This document shows, piece by piece, positions 35,554-45,021 of a stretch of DNA of 64,000 nt. The notes below the pieces were generated by a model that saw only the letters and a list, made by a program, of their open reading frames with translations, made no database searches and was not told where the DNA came from. This stretch comes from Pseudomonas sp. Root71 (GTDB lineage Bacteria > Pseudomonadota > Gammaproteobacteria > Pseudomonadales > Pseudomonadaceae): NCBI RefSeq assembly GCF_001429045.1, contig NZ_LMHY01000027.1, positions 186,001-250,000 of the forward strand, read 5' to 3'. How positions within the stretch are numbered: the stretch's first letter is position 1; each line of letters starts with the position of its first letter. The position numbers were made by a program, and so were the translations under genes.

Positions 35554-37356
35554 TCAGGCGATGTCTTCGGCCGGGGCGTCGAGGCCCATCGCGTTGAGGC
35601 GCGAGTAGTAGCCGTTTTGCGCCAGCAGTTGTTCATGGGTGCCGCGCTCGACGATTTTCCCCTGATCCATGACCAGGATCAGGTCGGCCTTCTCGATGGT
35701 CGACAGGCGGTGAGCGATCACCAGCGTGGTGCGACCTTTCATGACATGATCCAGGGCTGCCTGGATATGCCGCTCGGACTCGGTATCGAGTGCCGAAGTC
35801 GCCTCATCGAGAATCAGCAGCGGAGCATTCTTCAACAGTGCCCGGGCAATCGCCAGGCGCTGGCGCTGGCCACCGGACAGCAGCACGCCGTTTTCCCCGA
35901 CCTGGGTGTCCAGGCCTTCGGGCAATTGGGCAATGAAGTCCATCGCGTAGGCATCCTTGGCCGCTTTCTCGATGTCTTCACGGGGTGCGCCAGCCAGGTC
36001 GCCATAAGCGATGTTGTTGGCCACGGTGTCGCTGAACAGGGTCACGTGCTGAGTCACCTGGGCGATATGCCGACGCAGGTTCAACAGCTTGTACTGTTCC
36101 ACTTCGACGCCATCGATGAGGATTTCGCCCTTGTCGTGGTGATAGAAACGCGGAATCAGATTGGCCAGGGTCGACTTGCCGCTGCCCGAACGCCCCACCA
36201 GCGCCACCATTTGCCCGGGCTCGACCGAGAAACTGATGTCATTGAGCACCTGACGCTCGGTATCAGGGTAGGTAAAGCTGAGGTTGCGCACGTCCAGGCG
36301 ACCGCTGACGACATCACGCTCGACGGTGCCGGTATCGACTTCAGGCTCGACATCCAGTTGCTCGAAGATACTTTCGGCACCGGCCACGCCCTTCTGGATG
36401 GTCGAGCTGACTTCGGACAGCTGGCGAATCGGCTTGGGCAGCAGGCCAGCAAGGGTGATGTAGGCCACCATGTCGCCAGCGGACGCATCGCCCCGCAGGA
36501 ACAGCACCAGGAACATCAGCACGGCCATGGCGGTGTAGATCACCAGTTGCAGCAACGGCGTGTAGATGGCGCCGGTGCGGGTCATGCGCAATTGCTTGTC
36601 GGTGTTGCCCTGGCTGGCATCGAAGAAGCGTTTCTCTTCGTACTTTTCACCGCCAAAGCTGCGCACCACGCGATAGCCCTGGATCGTTTCGGACGCCACA
36701 TGCGTCACGTCCCCCATGGCCAGCTGGATCTTCTTGCTCTGCTTGCGGAATTTCTTGCTGGCCGTGCGCACCATGAGGGCGATCAGCGGCAGGATGGCGA
36801 CCATGACCAGCGTCAGGCGCCAGTTCATGTACAACAGCGAGGCAAACAGGAAGATCACCGTCATGCCTTCACGGATTACGACCTTGATCGCATCTGTTGC
36901 CGCCCCCGTGACCATGGTCACGTTGAAGGTGATACGGGAAATCAGGTGCCCCGAGTTATGCTTGTCGAAATACCGGTTTGGCAACACCAGCAGGTTGTTG
37001 AACAACTGGACCCGCAAGTCATGGACCAGGCCCAGGGAAACCTTGGCCAGGAAATAGTTGCCCAGGTACGATCCCAACCCCTGCCACGCGGCGATCAGGA
37101 TGATCAACAACGGCACCGCCTGTAGCAGTTGCAGATCCCGCAGGTAGGGCACGGTTGGAAACAGCACCGCTTCAGGATTGGATAGACCGTCGACGAAGTA
37201 CTTCAGGATGTAGCCCAGCATTGGCTGCGTCGAAGCGAAAATCAGAAAACCGACGATGCTGATCAGGAACAGGCTGATATACGGCCGGACATAGCCGAGC
37301 AGGCGGAAGTAGATTTTCAAGCTCGATGGGCTTGCGCAGAGACTGGAGTCGGTCAT
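35554..37356 (-). CDS. msbA: Lipid A core flippase MsbA
   Basis: This 600-residue ABC half-transporter moves core-lipid A across the inner membrane. The N-terminal six-helix domain (about 20-320) is followed by an ATPase domain with Walker A GRSGSGKST, signature LSGGQRQR and Walker B LLILDEATSALD. Length is normal. It is divergent from the O-antigen ligase fusion and upstream of hldE. Confidence 0.95.
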   Translation of the reverse strand: MTDSSLCASPSSLKIYFRLLGYVRPYISLFLISIVGFLIFASTQPMLGYILKYFVDGLSNPEAVLFPTVPYLRDLQLLQAVPLLIILIAAWQGLGSYLGNYFLAKVSLGLVHDLRVQLFNNLLVLPNRYFDKHNSGHLISRITFNVTMVTGAATDAIKVVIREGMTVIFLFASLLYMNWRLTLVMVAILPLIALMVRTASKKFRKQSKKIQLAMGDVTHVASETIQGYRVVRSFGGEKYEEKRFFDASQGNTDKQLRMTRTGAIYTPLLQLVIYTAMAVLMFLVLFLRGDASAGDMVAYITLAGLLPKPIRQLSEVSSTIQKGVAGAESIFEQLDVEPEVDTGTVERDVVSGRLDVRNLSFTYPDTERQVLNDISFSVEPGQMVALVGRSGSGKSTLANLIPRFYHHDKGEILIDGVEVEQYKLLNLRRHIAQVTQHVTLFSDTVANNIAYGDLAGAPREDIEKAAKDAYAMDFIAQLPEGLDTQVGENGVLLSGGQRQRLAIARALLKNAPLLILDEATSALDTESERHIQAALDHVMKGRTTLVIAHRLSTIEKADLILVMDQGKIVERGTHEQLLAQNGYYSRLNAMGLDAPAEDIA

Positions 37357-37510
37357 ATCACGCGAATGTCGATGAAAAGGACGCTGACTTTACCACAGCT
37401 TCCCCAGGGTTCTGGCAATCGCATACAGTCTGTGTATTGTGGCGCGTCAAATAGCCACCAGATGTCCCTGCCTTGGTATGGTCGCTCAATTCAGGAATAA
37501 GTTACCCAGC

Positions 37511-39373
37511 ATGCAATTAAACGCTTTGAACAGCACGTCCAACAGAATCTTCGATTTCATTTGTTTGTGGATCCTTCCGCTCGGTTATTTATTGCTGCTT
37601 TGTGCGCTGTTTTTCCTGCCGGGACGCAGTGTGCATCACAAGCTTTACTATGGCCTGTTCAGCATTCCAGCACTGTTTGCGCTGTGCCTGCGGCCGCGGC
37701 TCGGCAAAGAGTTGCTGCGCGAACCGATCGTCATTGCAGTCCTGCTGTTTATGGCGTGGGCACTGCTCAGCCTGTGCTGGAGGCCAGACGACGACATCGA
37801 CTTTGGCCAGTTCAAACCGCCATTGCACACCTTGTTGCTGTTTGTTGGCTGCTACCTGCTGGTGCGCTTTCGCAGCGAAATCATCCAGCCCCTGCTGTTC
37901 TGCGCCGCGACGGTGGCACTGGTCATTTCTGCCTACAACCTGTACAGGTTCGACCAGATCTATCAACCGGAAATGCGCCTGATCGGTGTAGGCGCTTTCG
38001 ACAACCCACTGCTCAGCTCCCACGTTTTCGGCTTTTTTTGCACCTACTGGCTCAGCCTGAGCATGACCTGCAAGCGACGCCAGATACTTTGGCTGAGCGT
38101 ACCGGCGATGGCGATCATGTTCGCCGCAGTGCTGGCCACCGGCTCCAGGACCCCACTGGTTGCACTGACGCTGGCTGCGCTATGGCTGTGTTTCATCTGC
38201 TGGAATCGACGCTCGGTGTTCATGCTTGGCGCCATGTTCTTCGCCGGTACTGCGACTTTCGCGTTATTTGCGGACAAAATCTTCGAAAGAGGCAGTTCCT
38301 TCCGCATCGAGCTCTGGCAATTGACCCTGGACCGGATCGCCGAGCACCCATGGATCGGGCACGGCTACAACGCCGTACTGAGACTGGACCCCGGCGTAGG
38401 CTACAACCTTCAGGAGCCCCATAGCTTTGTCTTGGGCGTGCTCTACTACGTCGGCATTATCGGCCTGCTGCCATGGCTGTTCTTTCTCGCATGGGGCTTC
38501 ATCAGCAGCCGGCGCCATCGCGTGCAACCGCTGTTTATCATTGCCTCAGCCTGGCTGGCCTTCGGTATCGGCGCGGGCCTGACTGAAGGTGGCGGGATCA
38601 TCTCTCGCCCCAAGGAGCACTGGTTCCTGCTGTGGATCCCCTTGGCGCTGATTGCCGCATTGAGCATCAATCAACGGGCCCGGCGCCTGCTGGACATGCC
38701 AATCAGGACCGCGACACCAGGCACCCTGCAACAGCTGACTGCCGATGCCCGGATCATCGAAGAGGATGGTCTTGGCCCCAAGGTCCTGCGCCTGAGTGAT
38801 GGCAGTTTTCTCAAGCTGTTCCGCCGCCGCCGCTGGTATACCTCGGGTAGTTTCACGCCCTACTCCGACCGTTTTGCCGTCAATAGCGTGCAACTGCGCA
38901 GCATGGGCATTCCGACACCGCACATCCTCGATCTTTACCGGTTCGAAGACGGCAGCACCGCTGTGCATTACTCCCCGTTGCCGGGCAACACGCTGCGCCA
39001 GATCCTGCAAGGCATCACCGCCCCGGCGGTGCGCCAGGCACTGGTGGAGCGCTTCGGTAAATTCATGGCTCAACTGCACCAGCAGGGGGTCTACTTCCGC
39101 TCCCTGCACTTGGGCAATGTGCTGGTGCTGGAGGACGGCGAGTTCGGCCTGATCGACCTGGCCGACCTGCGAATTTACCCCTCGGCATTGAGCCCTTCCC
39201 TTCGTCGGCGTAATCTGCGCCACATGCAGCGCTACGCATCAGATCGGCATTGGTTGTTCGAGGATCACTTCGAAGCGCTGCTGCTGGGATACGCCGCGAC
39301 GGCTTCGAAAGCCGACGTGGATAATTTGCACAGGCACGTGCTGGCCGGGAGTCCTCCAGCCCAGGCTCACTGA
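37511..39373 (+). CDS. waaL: Fusion of O-antigen ligase (WaaL) and LPS kinase-like domain
   Basis: The N-terminal part (about 15-395) has around 10-12 membrane helices and the WaaL-type loop with QEPHSFVLGVLYY, whose His is typical of ligases. The C-terminal part (about 405-620) is a kinase-like domain ending in LHLGNVLVLEDGEFGLIDLADL. There Asp549 fits the DFG-like metal residue, but the HGD-type catalytic Asp position reads Ser (FRSLHLGN). In PAO1 these are separate genes (PA4998, PA4999). ATG 37511 (MQLNAL) is used. The stop overlaps the acyltransferase start (TGATG). Confidence 0.85.
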   Translation: MQLNALNSTSNRIFDFICLWILPLGYLLLLCALFFLPGRSVHHKLYYGLFSIPALFALCLRPRLGKELLREPIVIAVLLFMAWALLSLCWRPDDDIDFGQFKPPLHTLLLFVGCYLLVRFRSEIIQPLLFCAATVALVISAYNLYRFDQIYQPEMRLIGVGAFDNPLLSSHVFGFFCTYWLSLSMTCKRRQILWLSVPAMAIMFAAVLATGSRTPLVALTLAALWLCFICWNRRSVFMLGAMFFAGTATFALFADKIFERGSSFRIELWQLTLDRIAEHPWIGHGYNAVLRLDPGVGYNLQEPHSFVLGVLYYVGIIGLLPWLFFLAWGFISSRRHRVQPLFIIASAWLAFGIGAGLTEGGGIISRPKEHWFLLWIPLALIAALSINQRARRLLDMPIRTATPGTLQQLTADARIIEEDGLGPKVLRLSDGSFLKLFRRRRWYTSGSFTPYSDRFAVNSVQLRSMGIPTPHILDLYRFEDGSTAVHYSPLPGNTLRQILQGITAPAVRQALVERFGKFMAQLHQQGVYFRSLHLGNVLVLEDGEFGLIDLADLRIYPSALSPSLRRRNLRHMQRYASDRHWLFEDHFEALLLGYAATASKADVDNLHRHVLAGSPPAQAH

Positions 39374-40596
39374 TGATAGAAACCAACCCGCTGATCGCGA
39401 TGACGGCTTACCTGCTCGCCATCGCGACCGCTGCGCTATTGTTGCGTAGCGTGCCGAGATTCACCCGACAGCTGGAGCACTCCGGCGAAAGCCGCTTTGC
39501 CGGCATCGACGGCTTACGCGGGTATCTGGCCTTCGGCGTGTTTGTCCATCACTCGATCATTACCTGGATTTTTCTGCAAACCGGTGTGATCGATTTTCCG
39601 CCGAGCAACTTCTACTCGCAGCTCGGCCAGGGCAGCGTCGCCCTCTTTTTCATGATCACCGGCTTTCTGTTCTGGGACCGCCTGCTCACCCACGGGCGGC
39701 AACACGACTGGCTGGCATTTGCGGTATCCCGACTGTTTCGCCTCTACCCGCTCTACCTGCCGCTGATGTTGACCGTGTTTGCCTGTGTGTTCTATTTGCA
39801 GGACTGGGAACTCAAGGACTCCGGCACCCAACTCATTGGCCAGACCCTGGCCTGGCTGATCTTCGACCGGCCAGACGTCAACCAGTACCAGCAGACCGGC
39901 ATGCTGATCTCCAACGTCACCTGGACGCTGGGGTACGAGGTGTTTTTCTACCTGGCCCTGCCACTGGCCGCCATGGTGTTCATCTATCGCGGCGGCTGGA
40001 TGCAGACAGTGCTGTGCCTGATCGGCATTTACACCCTGTACCAGGTGGTCGGCTGGGAACACTCGCTGAAAAAGCACTTCCTGGCCAGCTTCCTCGGAGG
40101 CATCGCTGCGGCGTACTGGATTCGCCGTCCACAATGGGTCGCCTGGAGCCTGTCTCCGCTGGCGGGCATCATCGCCCTGCTCGCCTTGGCGATCGCCTTT
40201 ACAGCATTCAACCGGGCATTCAACCTGGGAGCGTTGTTGCTGCTTTCACTGTTCTTTGTGATCGTGGCCTCCGGCAACACTTTGTTCGGCGCCCTGAGAC
40301 CACGCAGCATCCGCTGGCTGGGGGAAATCAGCTACAGCACGTATTTGCTGCACGGCTTCGTGCTCTGGGTACTGGTGCAGCGACTACCGCCGATATTGCA
40401 CCTTGACGCCCGGCAAGCCTGGGTCTTCCTGCCGTTGATGGCCGCGTGCAGTTGCCTGCTGATCATCATCGGCAGCCTGACTTACCTGTACATCGAAAAG
40501 CCCGGCATCAATGCCGGCAAGAAAACCCTGCACTGGTTGCGCCAGAACAGGAAACCGGGGAAAGAACTTCCCGAGGAGACGGCTCAACAACGTTGA
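39373..40596 (+). CDS. Acyltransferase-3 family membrane protein
   Basis: This 407-residue protein has about 10 membrane helices. The family motif near residue 45 (FAGIDGLRGYLAFGVFVHH) includes the catalytic His. Such proteins O-acetylate surface sugars. It is translationally coupled to the WaaL-kinase fusion (one-base overlap), so it probably modifies O antigen or core sugar. The 3' end converges on the GT2 gene with a 45-bp gap. Confidence 0.87.
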   Translation: MIETNPLIAMTAYLLAIATAALLLRSVPRFTRQLEHSGESRFAGIDGLRGYLAFGVFVHHSIITWIFLQTGVIDFPPSNFYSQLGQGSVALFFMITGFLFWDRLLTHGRQHDWLAFAVSRLFRLYPLYLPLMLTVFACVFYLQDWELKDSGTQLIGQTLAWLIFDRPDVNQYQQTGMLISNVTWTLGYEVFFYLALPLAAMVFIYRGGWMQTVLCLIGIYTLYQVVGWEHSLKKHFLASFLGGIAAAYWIRRPQWVAWSLSPLAGIIALLALAIAFTAFNRAFNLGALLLLSLFFVIVASGNTLFGALRPRSIRWLGEISYSTYLLHGFVLWVLVQRLPPILHLDARQAWVFLPLMAACSCLLIIIGSLTYLYIEKPGINAGKKTLHWLRQNRKPGKELPEETAQQR

Positions 40597-40641
40597 GCAA
40601 TGGTCGCGGCATATCACTCCCCCTTGAATCCAGCCTTTGGC

Positions 40642-41526
40642 TCAGTCTTTCTCCACCCGTGAGAAATACATACGGCCCAACCCACGCCAGGTTTTCTTGT
40701 TCCAGGCCTTGAACGGAATCTGCGCCAGCAACTCCCGCGCCAGCTTGCGATCACGGTTGGCGGTCTTGAGGAACATGGAATTGAGAAACTTGTAGCGCAC
40801 CTCGTCATACAGCGGGTGATCGCTGAAGAGCGCGTAGGTGCGCAGGATGCTGTCGATCATGAAGCGGTGGTTCTTGTAGGAGTTGGTGGCATGCTTGCGA
40901 TAGCGCGCCATCAACACATTCAGACCATCGATGAAGTAGCCGGCATGGGTCACCTTCAATTCGATCAGCAAGTCTTCCAGGCGAATGGTCGGGTCGAAAC
41001 CGCCCACCTTGTCCAGCGCTTCGCGACGGATCATCAGGGTGGGTGCCGGAGGATAGGGCTTGCGCTCCAGGAACATGTCATCGAAGTCCAGGCGACGGAA
41101 CGGCACATCCCGGCGCTGGCGCTTCTCGGGGTAAAGATTGCCGTCGGCATCGATCAGTTCGATATTACCGGCGCAAATGCCGACCTCTGGCTTGCCGTCC
41201 ATATGCGCGACCTGGGTGGCGATTCGCTCCGGCAGCATGATGTCATCCGAACCGAACGGCACGATCAGGCTGCCCTTTGCCCGGGCAATCGCACCGTTGA
41301 GGGTATTGGTCAGCCCCTGGTTTTCCTGAACCCGAAAGTCGAAACCATGAACAGCCTGCAACGCCTTGATCCGCTCGACGCTGTCATCCTTCGAGCCATC
41401 GTCGACCACCAGCAACTCGATGTTCCGGTAGGTCTGGTTGAGGACGCTGAGAATGCTTTCCTCGATGTAAGGGGCGTGGTTGTACGACGCGATAATGACC
41501 GTGACGATGGGTTGCGCGTCGTTCAT
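40642..41526 (-). CDS. Family-2 glycosyltransferase of the LPS core
   Basis: This 294-residue GT-A enzyme reads VTVIIASYNHAPYIEESILSV, then VVDDGSKDDS, with the metal-binding region near FGSDDIM. It lies where PAO1 has wapR (rhamnosyltransferase), but the sugar added here cannot be told from sequence. Its start overlaps the end of the next glycosyltransferase gene by 4 bp. It is the last gene of the long minus-strand core operon. Confidence 0.85.
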   Translation of the reverse strand: MNDAQPIVTVIIASYNHAPYIEESILSVLNQTYRNIELLVVDDGSKDDSVERIKALQAVHGFDFRVQENQGLTNTLNGAIARAKGSLIVPFGSDDIMLPERIATQVAHMDGKPEVGICAGNIELIDADGNLYPEKRQRRDVPFRRLDFDDMFLERKPYPPAPTLMIRREALDKVGGFDPTIRLEDLLIELKVTHAGYFIDGLNVLMARYRKHATNSYKNHRFMIDSILRTYALFSDHPLYDEVRYKFLNSMFLKTANRDRKLARELLAQIPFKAWNKKTWRGLGRMYFSRVEKD

Positions 41527-42677
41527 GGCTGTTCCTTGCGGGCCTGTTCCAGGCCGGAGTCGATCAGGTTGAGGTATTCGCGACGGAACTCCTCGATGTC
41601 ATGGTGTTGTTGCAAATAACGAAAAGCCTGCTCGCCCTTGGCCTTGAGCTCGTCATCCGAAAGGCCAAGGTAAGTGTCCAGCGCCGCCTGCAACGTCGGC
41701 ACATCCTTCGGCGTAATCGCCAGGCCACCGGCCCCCTCGATGAGCGGCAACATGGCCGGCACGTTCGAGGCAATCACCGGCAAATGCCCACTCATGCCTT
41801 CAAGCAGCGCCAGCCCGAGGCCTTCGGCCAAAGAAGGCATGGTCCAGATATCGAAAGCGCGGATGTACTGCAGGGCAATTTCCTTGAACCCCAGCAAATG
41901 GGCGCGGCCACTTAGGCCGAGGCGGTCGATTTCCGCGGCCAGGCGCGACTCTTCGCGGCCGGCGCCGATGATCGCCAGCTGGGTATTGGGGTATTTGTCC
42001 TTGAGTGCGGCAAAGGCCTGCAGCAAATAGACATGCCCCTTGACCGGCACCAGTCGCCCCAATGCACCGATCAGCCGCACCGACGGATCGATGCCCAACA
42101 TTTCACGGGCCTTTTCACGGCTGTGTTGCAGGCCTTCGGCTTGCTCGATGTCGATGGCATTGGTGATGGCGTAGGTATTCTGGTCGGTGAAGCCGCAGTC
42201 ACAGTCCAGAAGATACTGTTTCACCGCAGGCGACACGCCGACGAAGCGCCAGTGACGATCGATCAGGCGCTGGGTCTGGCGGCGCCGGTAAAAACGGTCG
42301 TACTCGCCAAAGCCGTGGGAAATGCCGATGCACAACGGCACTTTCAACCAGCGGTTGAGCGCCAGCATCATGTTCACCGGCTTGAAGCGGTTGCAGATCA
42401 CCACATCGAATTTTTCCCGGCGGCAGAACTTGTACAGCTGCCACATGGCCCGCAGGCGCATGCCCTTGAGGGATTTGTCGGAAAATTCGAAGTACACCGA
42501 ACGATCAGCCCGGCTCACCGCTTCGCCCGGCCCGGGCTTGCCGCGCAGAAACGCAGCCGTCACCTCATAGCGATCGCTGGGCAGGGCCTTGACGATTTGC
42601 TCCGCGAGGTCGGCGAAATCATGGGCTTTGACGTTGTAGTCAGGCTGCAGTTGCAGGACCTTTGACCGCTGACTCAT
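41523..42677 (-). CDS. Family-4 glycosyltransferase, Ssg-like
   Basis: This 384-residue GT-B glycosyltransferase starts at ATG 42677 behind GGGGAGAG. The C-terminal donor-binding half contains GALGRLVPVKGH and the E-x7-E-type SLAEGLGLALLEGMSG. Its position matches ssg (PA5001), where loss alters O-antigen in PAO1. A longer frame to 42917 is rejected because the ribosome-binding site and the ATGA overlap with dnpA fix the start. Confidence 0.85.
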   Translation of the reverse strand: MSQRSKVLQLQPDYNVKAHDFADLAEQIVKALPSDRYEVTAAFLRGKPGPGEAVSRADRSVYFEFSDKSLKGMRLRAMWQLYKFCRREKFDVVICNRFKPVNMMLALNRWLKVPLCIGISHGFGEYDRFYRRRQTQRLIDRHWRFVGVSPAVKQYLLDCDCGFTDQNTYAITNAIDIEQAEGLQHSREKAREMLGIDPSVRLIGALGRLVPVKGHVYLLQAFAALKDKYPNTQLAIIGAGREESRLAAEIDRLGLSGRAHLLGFKEIALQYIRAFDIWTMPSLAEGLGLALLEGMSGHLPVIASNVPAMLPLIEGAGGLAITPKDVPTLQAALDTYLGLSDDELKAKGEQAFRYLQQHHDIEEFRREYLNLIDSGLEQARKEQP

Positions 42678-44128
42678 AACTCTCCCCGCTGAGAAACGTT
42701 GCCTGGTGTGTGCTTGACGGACCACAAAAGCTCGTGGCGCCGGACGGCCTTGCGAAAGAATTCGTTCTCGCCATAAGTGGGCGGCAACCGGCCGGCCAAC
42801 AAACGTTGTATCAACCGACGCAAGCGACGCTTGAACGGCATCGCCGGCTGCAGGTCGTGCATCATGCCCAACGCCATGGCCTTGTCGCGCTGTTGCTCCA
42901 GCGGCAAGGGCAGGCAATAAGGCTGCATCGGTTGGGCCGGATCGAAAGCAGGCGGCAAGGCGATGCCATCACCGGTATCGCCCATCGGCCAGCGGTCGTT
43001 GTCGTGCAGGTGGTTGGCATAACCCAATAGCGTGGACGGCTGCCAGTCCAGGCCTTGCAAGGCTTCGAGGACTGCAGCCTGGGCACAGATATGATCGGGA
43101 TGCGGATCGAGGGTCGGATGCGGCAAAACGATGACCTCGGGACGGGCCCGCAGCAGCAACTCACGCAGATCCGCCAGCAGATTGTTCCAGGTCGGCGCGC
43201 CATCGGCATCGCCGGGCAGCGTGAAAGGATTCAACTGACGGAACAGCCGGGTATCGCTCAGGTCTGCTTCCCGCGACCCTGCCGCCACTGCAGGCGCGGC
43301 CTGCATGCTCGCCAGTTGCAGACAGAAATAACCCAGTTGTACGCAGCGGGCCTCGGGCACACCGGCCCAACGTGGCACGGCGATGCTGTCCCAGGTGCGC
43401 AGACGGCCTTTCAAGCGGGCCGCATCGACCTTGTTCAGCCCCATCTGCCGGTAGTGTCCGGCTTCGATTTCACCCGCTGTCAGTGTGACGATCCAGGTTT
43501 CGTCGGCCTGGCTGTACAAACCGTAGGCCGCCAGTTCGGCGTCATCGGCGTGGGGCGCGATGACCATAACCCGCTGGCGCCGGTAATCCGGGTGCTCCAG
43601 CGCCCAGAGCACAGGCTCACCGAACACGCGACAGAAACGCCCGCGCAAGCGCAGGTCACCACGGGACAGCGCCTGAGCCTGACCGCTGAGATTGAGGTAA
43701 CGCAGGCCGTTTACGCCCCGTTCGAAGGTTTGCCGGTCAGGGTTTTCACCCCCCGCCAACTCGACCAGCGGATCGAAAAAACGACCCAGCCAGGTGCTTT
43801 TTACCCGCAGGGCCAGCACCAGCGTCGCGTCGTCGACCAGCATCACGCCCTCGTCCAGCCGCAAATGTTCACCGTTGAGGTGCACCTTGGGCTGGGGCGT
43901 GTAGGGGGGAAAGCTGTACTGATAATCGTCTTTCGGTGAGTAGAACAGATGGTCGGCAAACCAGGCTTCGTGGGCAATCCAGCCCAGAACCGCCAGCACC
44001 AGCGGCAACCACCAGGCCACCAGCACGCCAATGACGATCAACAGCACCAGCGCAATCAGCAGGCCGATACGTTTATTGCGCCGATGGCGCTTGAGCAGTT
44101 GCTGTTTGCGACTCATGGCTTGGCTCAT
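42674..44128 (-). CDS. dnpA: PIG-L family N-deacetylase (DnpA-like)
   Basis: This 484-residue protein has one or two N-terminal membrane helices (about 22-50) and a PIG-L domain with the zinc-binding PHADDAELA. PIG-L enzymes remove N-acetyl groups from sugars. The PAO1 homologue PA5002 (DnpA) affects persistence to fluoroquinolones. ATG 44128 is chosen because it overlaps the mig-14 stop as ATGA. The 3' end overlaps the Ssg-like start by 4 bp. Confidence 0.87.
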   Translation of the reverse strand: MSQAMSRKQQLLKRHRRNKRIGLLIALVLLIVIGVLVAWWLPLVLAVLGWIAHEAWFADHLFYSPKDDYQYSFPPYTPQPKVHLNGEHLRLDEGVMLVDDATLVLALRVKSTWLGRFFDPLVELAGGENPDRQTFERGVNGLRYLNLSGQAQALSRGDLRLRGRFCRVFGEPVLWALEHPDYRRQRVMVIAPHADDAELAAYGLYSQADETWIVTLTAGEIEAGHYRQMGLNKVDAARLKGRLRTWDSIAVPRWAGVPEARCVQLGYFCLQLASMQAAPAVAAGSREADLSDTRLFRQLNPFTLPGDADGAPTWNNLLADLRELLLRARPEVIVLPHPTLDPHPDHICAQAAVLEALQGLDWQPSTLLGYANHLHDNDRWPMGDTGDGIALPPAFDPAQPMQPYCLPLPLEQQRDKAMALGMMHDLQPAMPFKRRLRRLIQRLLAGRLPPTYGENEFFRKAVRRHELLWSVKHTPGNVSQRGEL

Positions 44129-45021
44129 ACGGTGAACACCGGCACGGGGTTGCACCAGCGATCCTTGTATTCACGGTCGGCGCGACCGAAGGAAAAGCGC
44201 AACGGCTTGTCCTGGGCCCGGGCATGTTCCCAGGCGCTTTGGGTATTGAGGAAACTCAACACACTGCCGGGGCTGAACTCGCGAGTCTCGGGATCGACCC
44301 CGCCGTTGATGTATTCGACGCTGATCCACTGCGGGGTTTCGACGCGGTACACCAGTTGAATCGCAATCGGCGCATCGTTGAGGAAAATCACCGAGCCGAT
44401 CAGCAACTCGCGCAGCAACTCGATGACCTCGGCCATGCGCTCGGCACCCGTCGCCGGGAAACCCCAGCGGCGCTGGAACAAGTCGCAGTAAATCGCCGCC
44501 AACTCAGCACTGGAAAATTCGGACACCGGCCGCACCACGCCACCGGCCTCTTCCAGCAAGCGCAATTCGCGGCGCTGGTTATAGCGAAATTTTTTCGACA
44601 GCTCTTCGGGCGTGCGGGCCATGGCCAGTTGTTCGGCTTGCAACTTGATGCCAGTGAAACGGCCTTCGTTCAGCGCCGACAGATACCGCGCGCGATGACG
44701 CAAAGGCGCCTGGGTATCGGCGGCGGCCGGCAGGATGATCTCGGCGTTGCCGAGGTCGAACAGACCCTTCTTGCCGCGACGCTTGAGCACGTCCTTGGAC
44801 AAGGCCAGGTCGCGACCCCAGGTCGGGATCGCCGCCTTGACATCGTCGCCCTGCACCCAGGCCAGGTAACGCACCGGAATGTCAGCCAGTTGCGCCAGCC
44901 GCTCGACCACCATGGGATGAGTCGCGACGCTGCCGCCATAACGCTGCCAGGTTTCGGCGTAAGTCGAGGCGTCGACTACCGCCCAGCCACGCTCGCGCCA
45001 GCCTTGAAATCGGTTGAGCAT
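44125..45021 (-). CDS. mig-14: Mig-14 family protein
   Basis: This 298-residue protein matches the Mig-14 family, linked to resistance to antimicrobial peptides. It has a GNAT-like acetyltransferase fold in the C-terminal half (AIQLVYRVETPQWISVEYING, then DREYKDRWCNPVP). ATG 45021 overlaps the wapH stop by one base; a longer frame to 45129 is rejected. It lies between dnpA and wapH in the same order as PAO1. Confidence 0.87.
   Translation of the reverse strand: MLNRFQGWRERGWAVVDASTYAETWQRYGGSVATHPMVVERLAQLADIPVRYLAWVQGDDVKAAIPTWGRDLALSKDVLKRRGKKGLFDLGNAEIILPAAADTQAPLRHRARYLSALNEGRFTGIKLQAEQLAMARTPEELSKKFRYNQRRELRLLEEAGGVVRPVSEFSSAELAAIYCDLFQRRWGFPATGAERMAEVIELLRELLIGSVIFLNDAPIAIQLVYRVETPQWISVEYINGGVDPETREFSPGSVLSFLNTQSAWEHARAQDKPLRFSFGRADREYKDRWCNPVPVFTV

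Noticed and set aside
35506..37125. A long plus-strand open frame opposite msbA
   Set aside because: MsbA on the minus strand has all ABC transporter motifs; this frame is its shadow.
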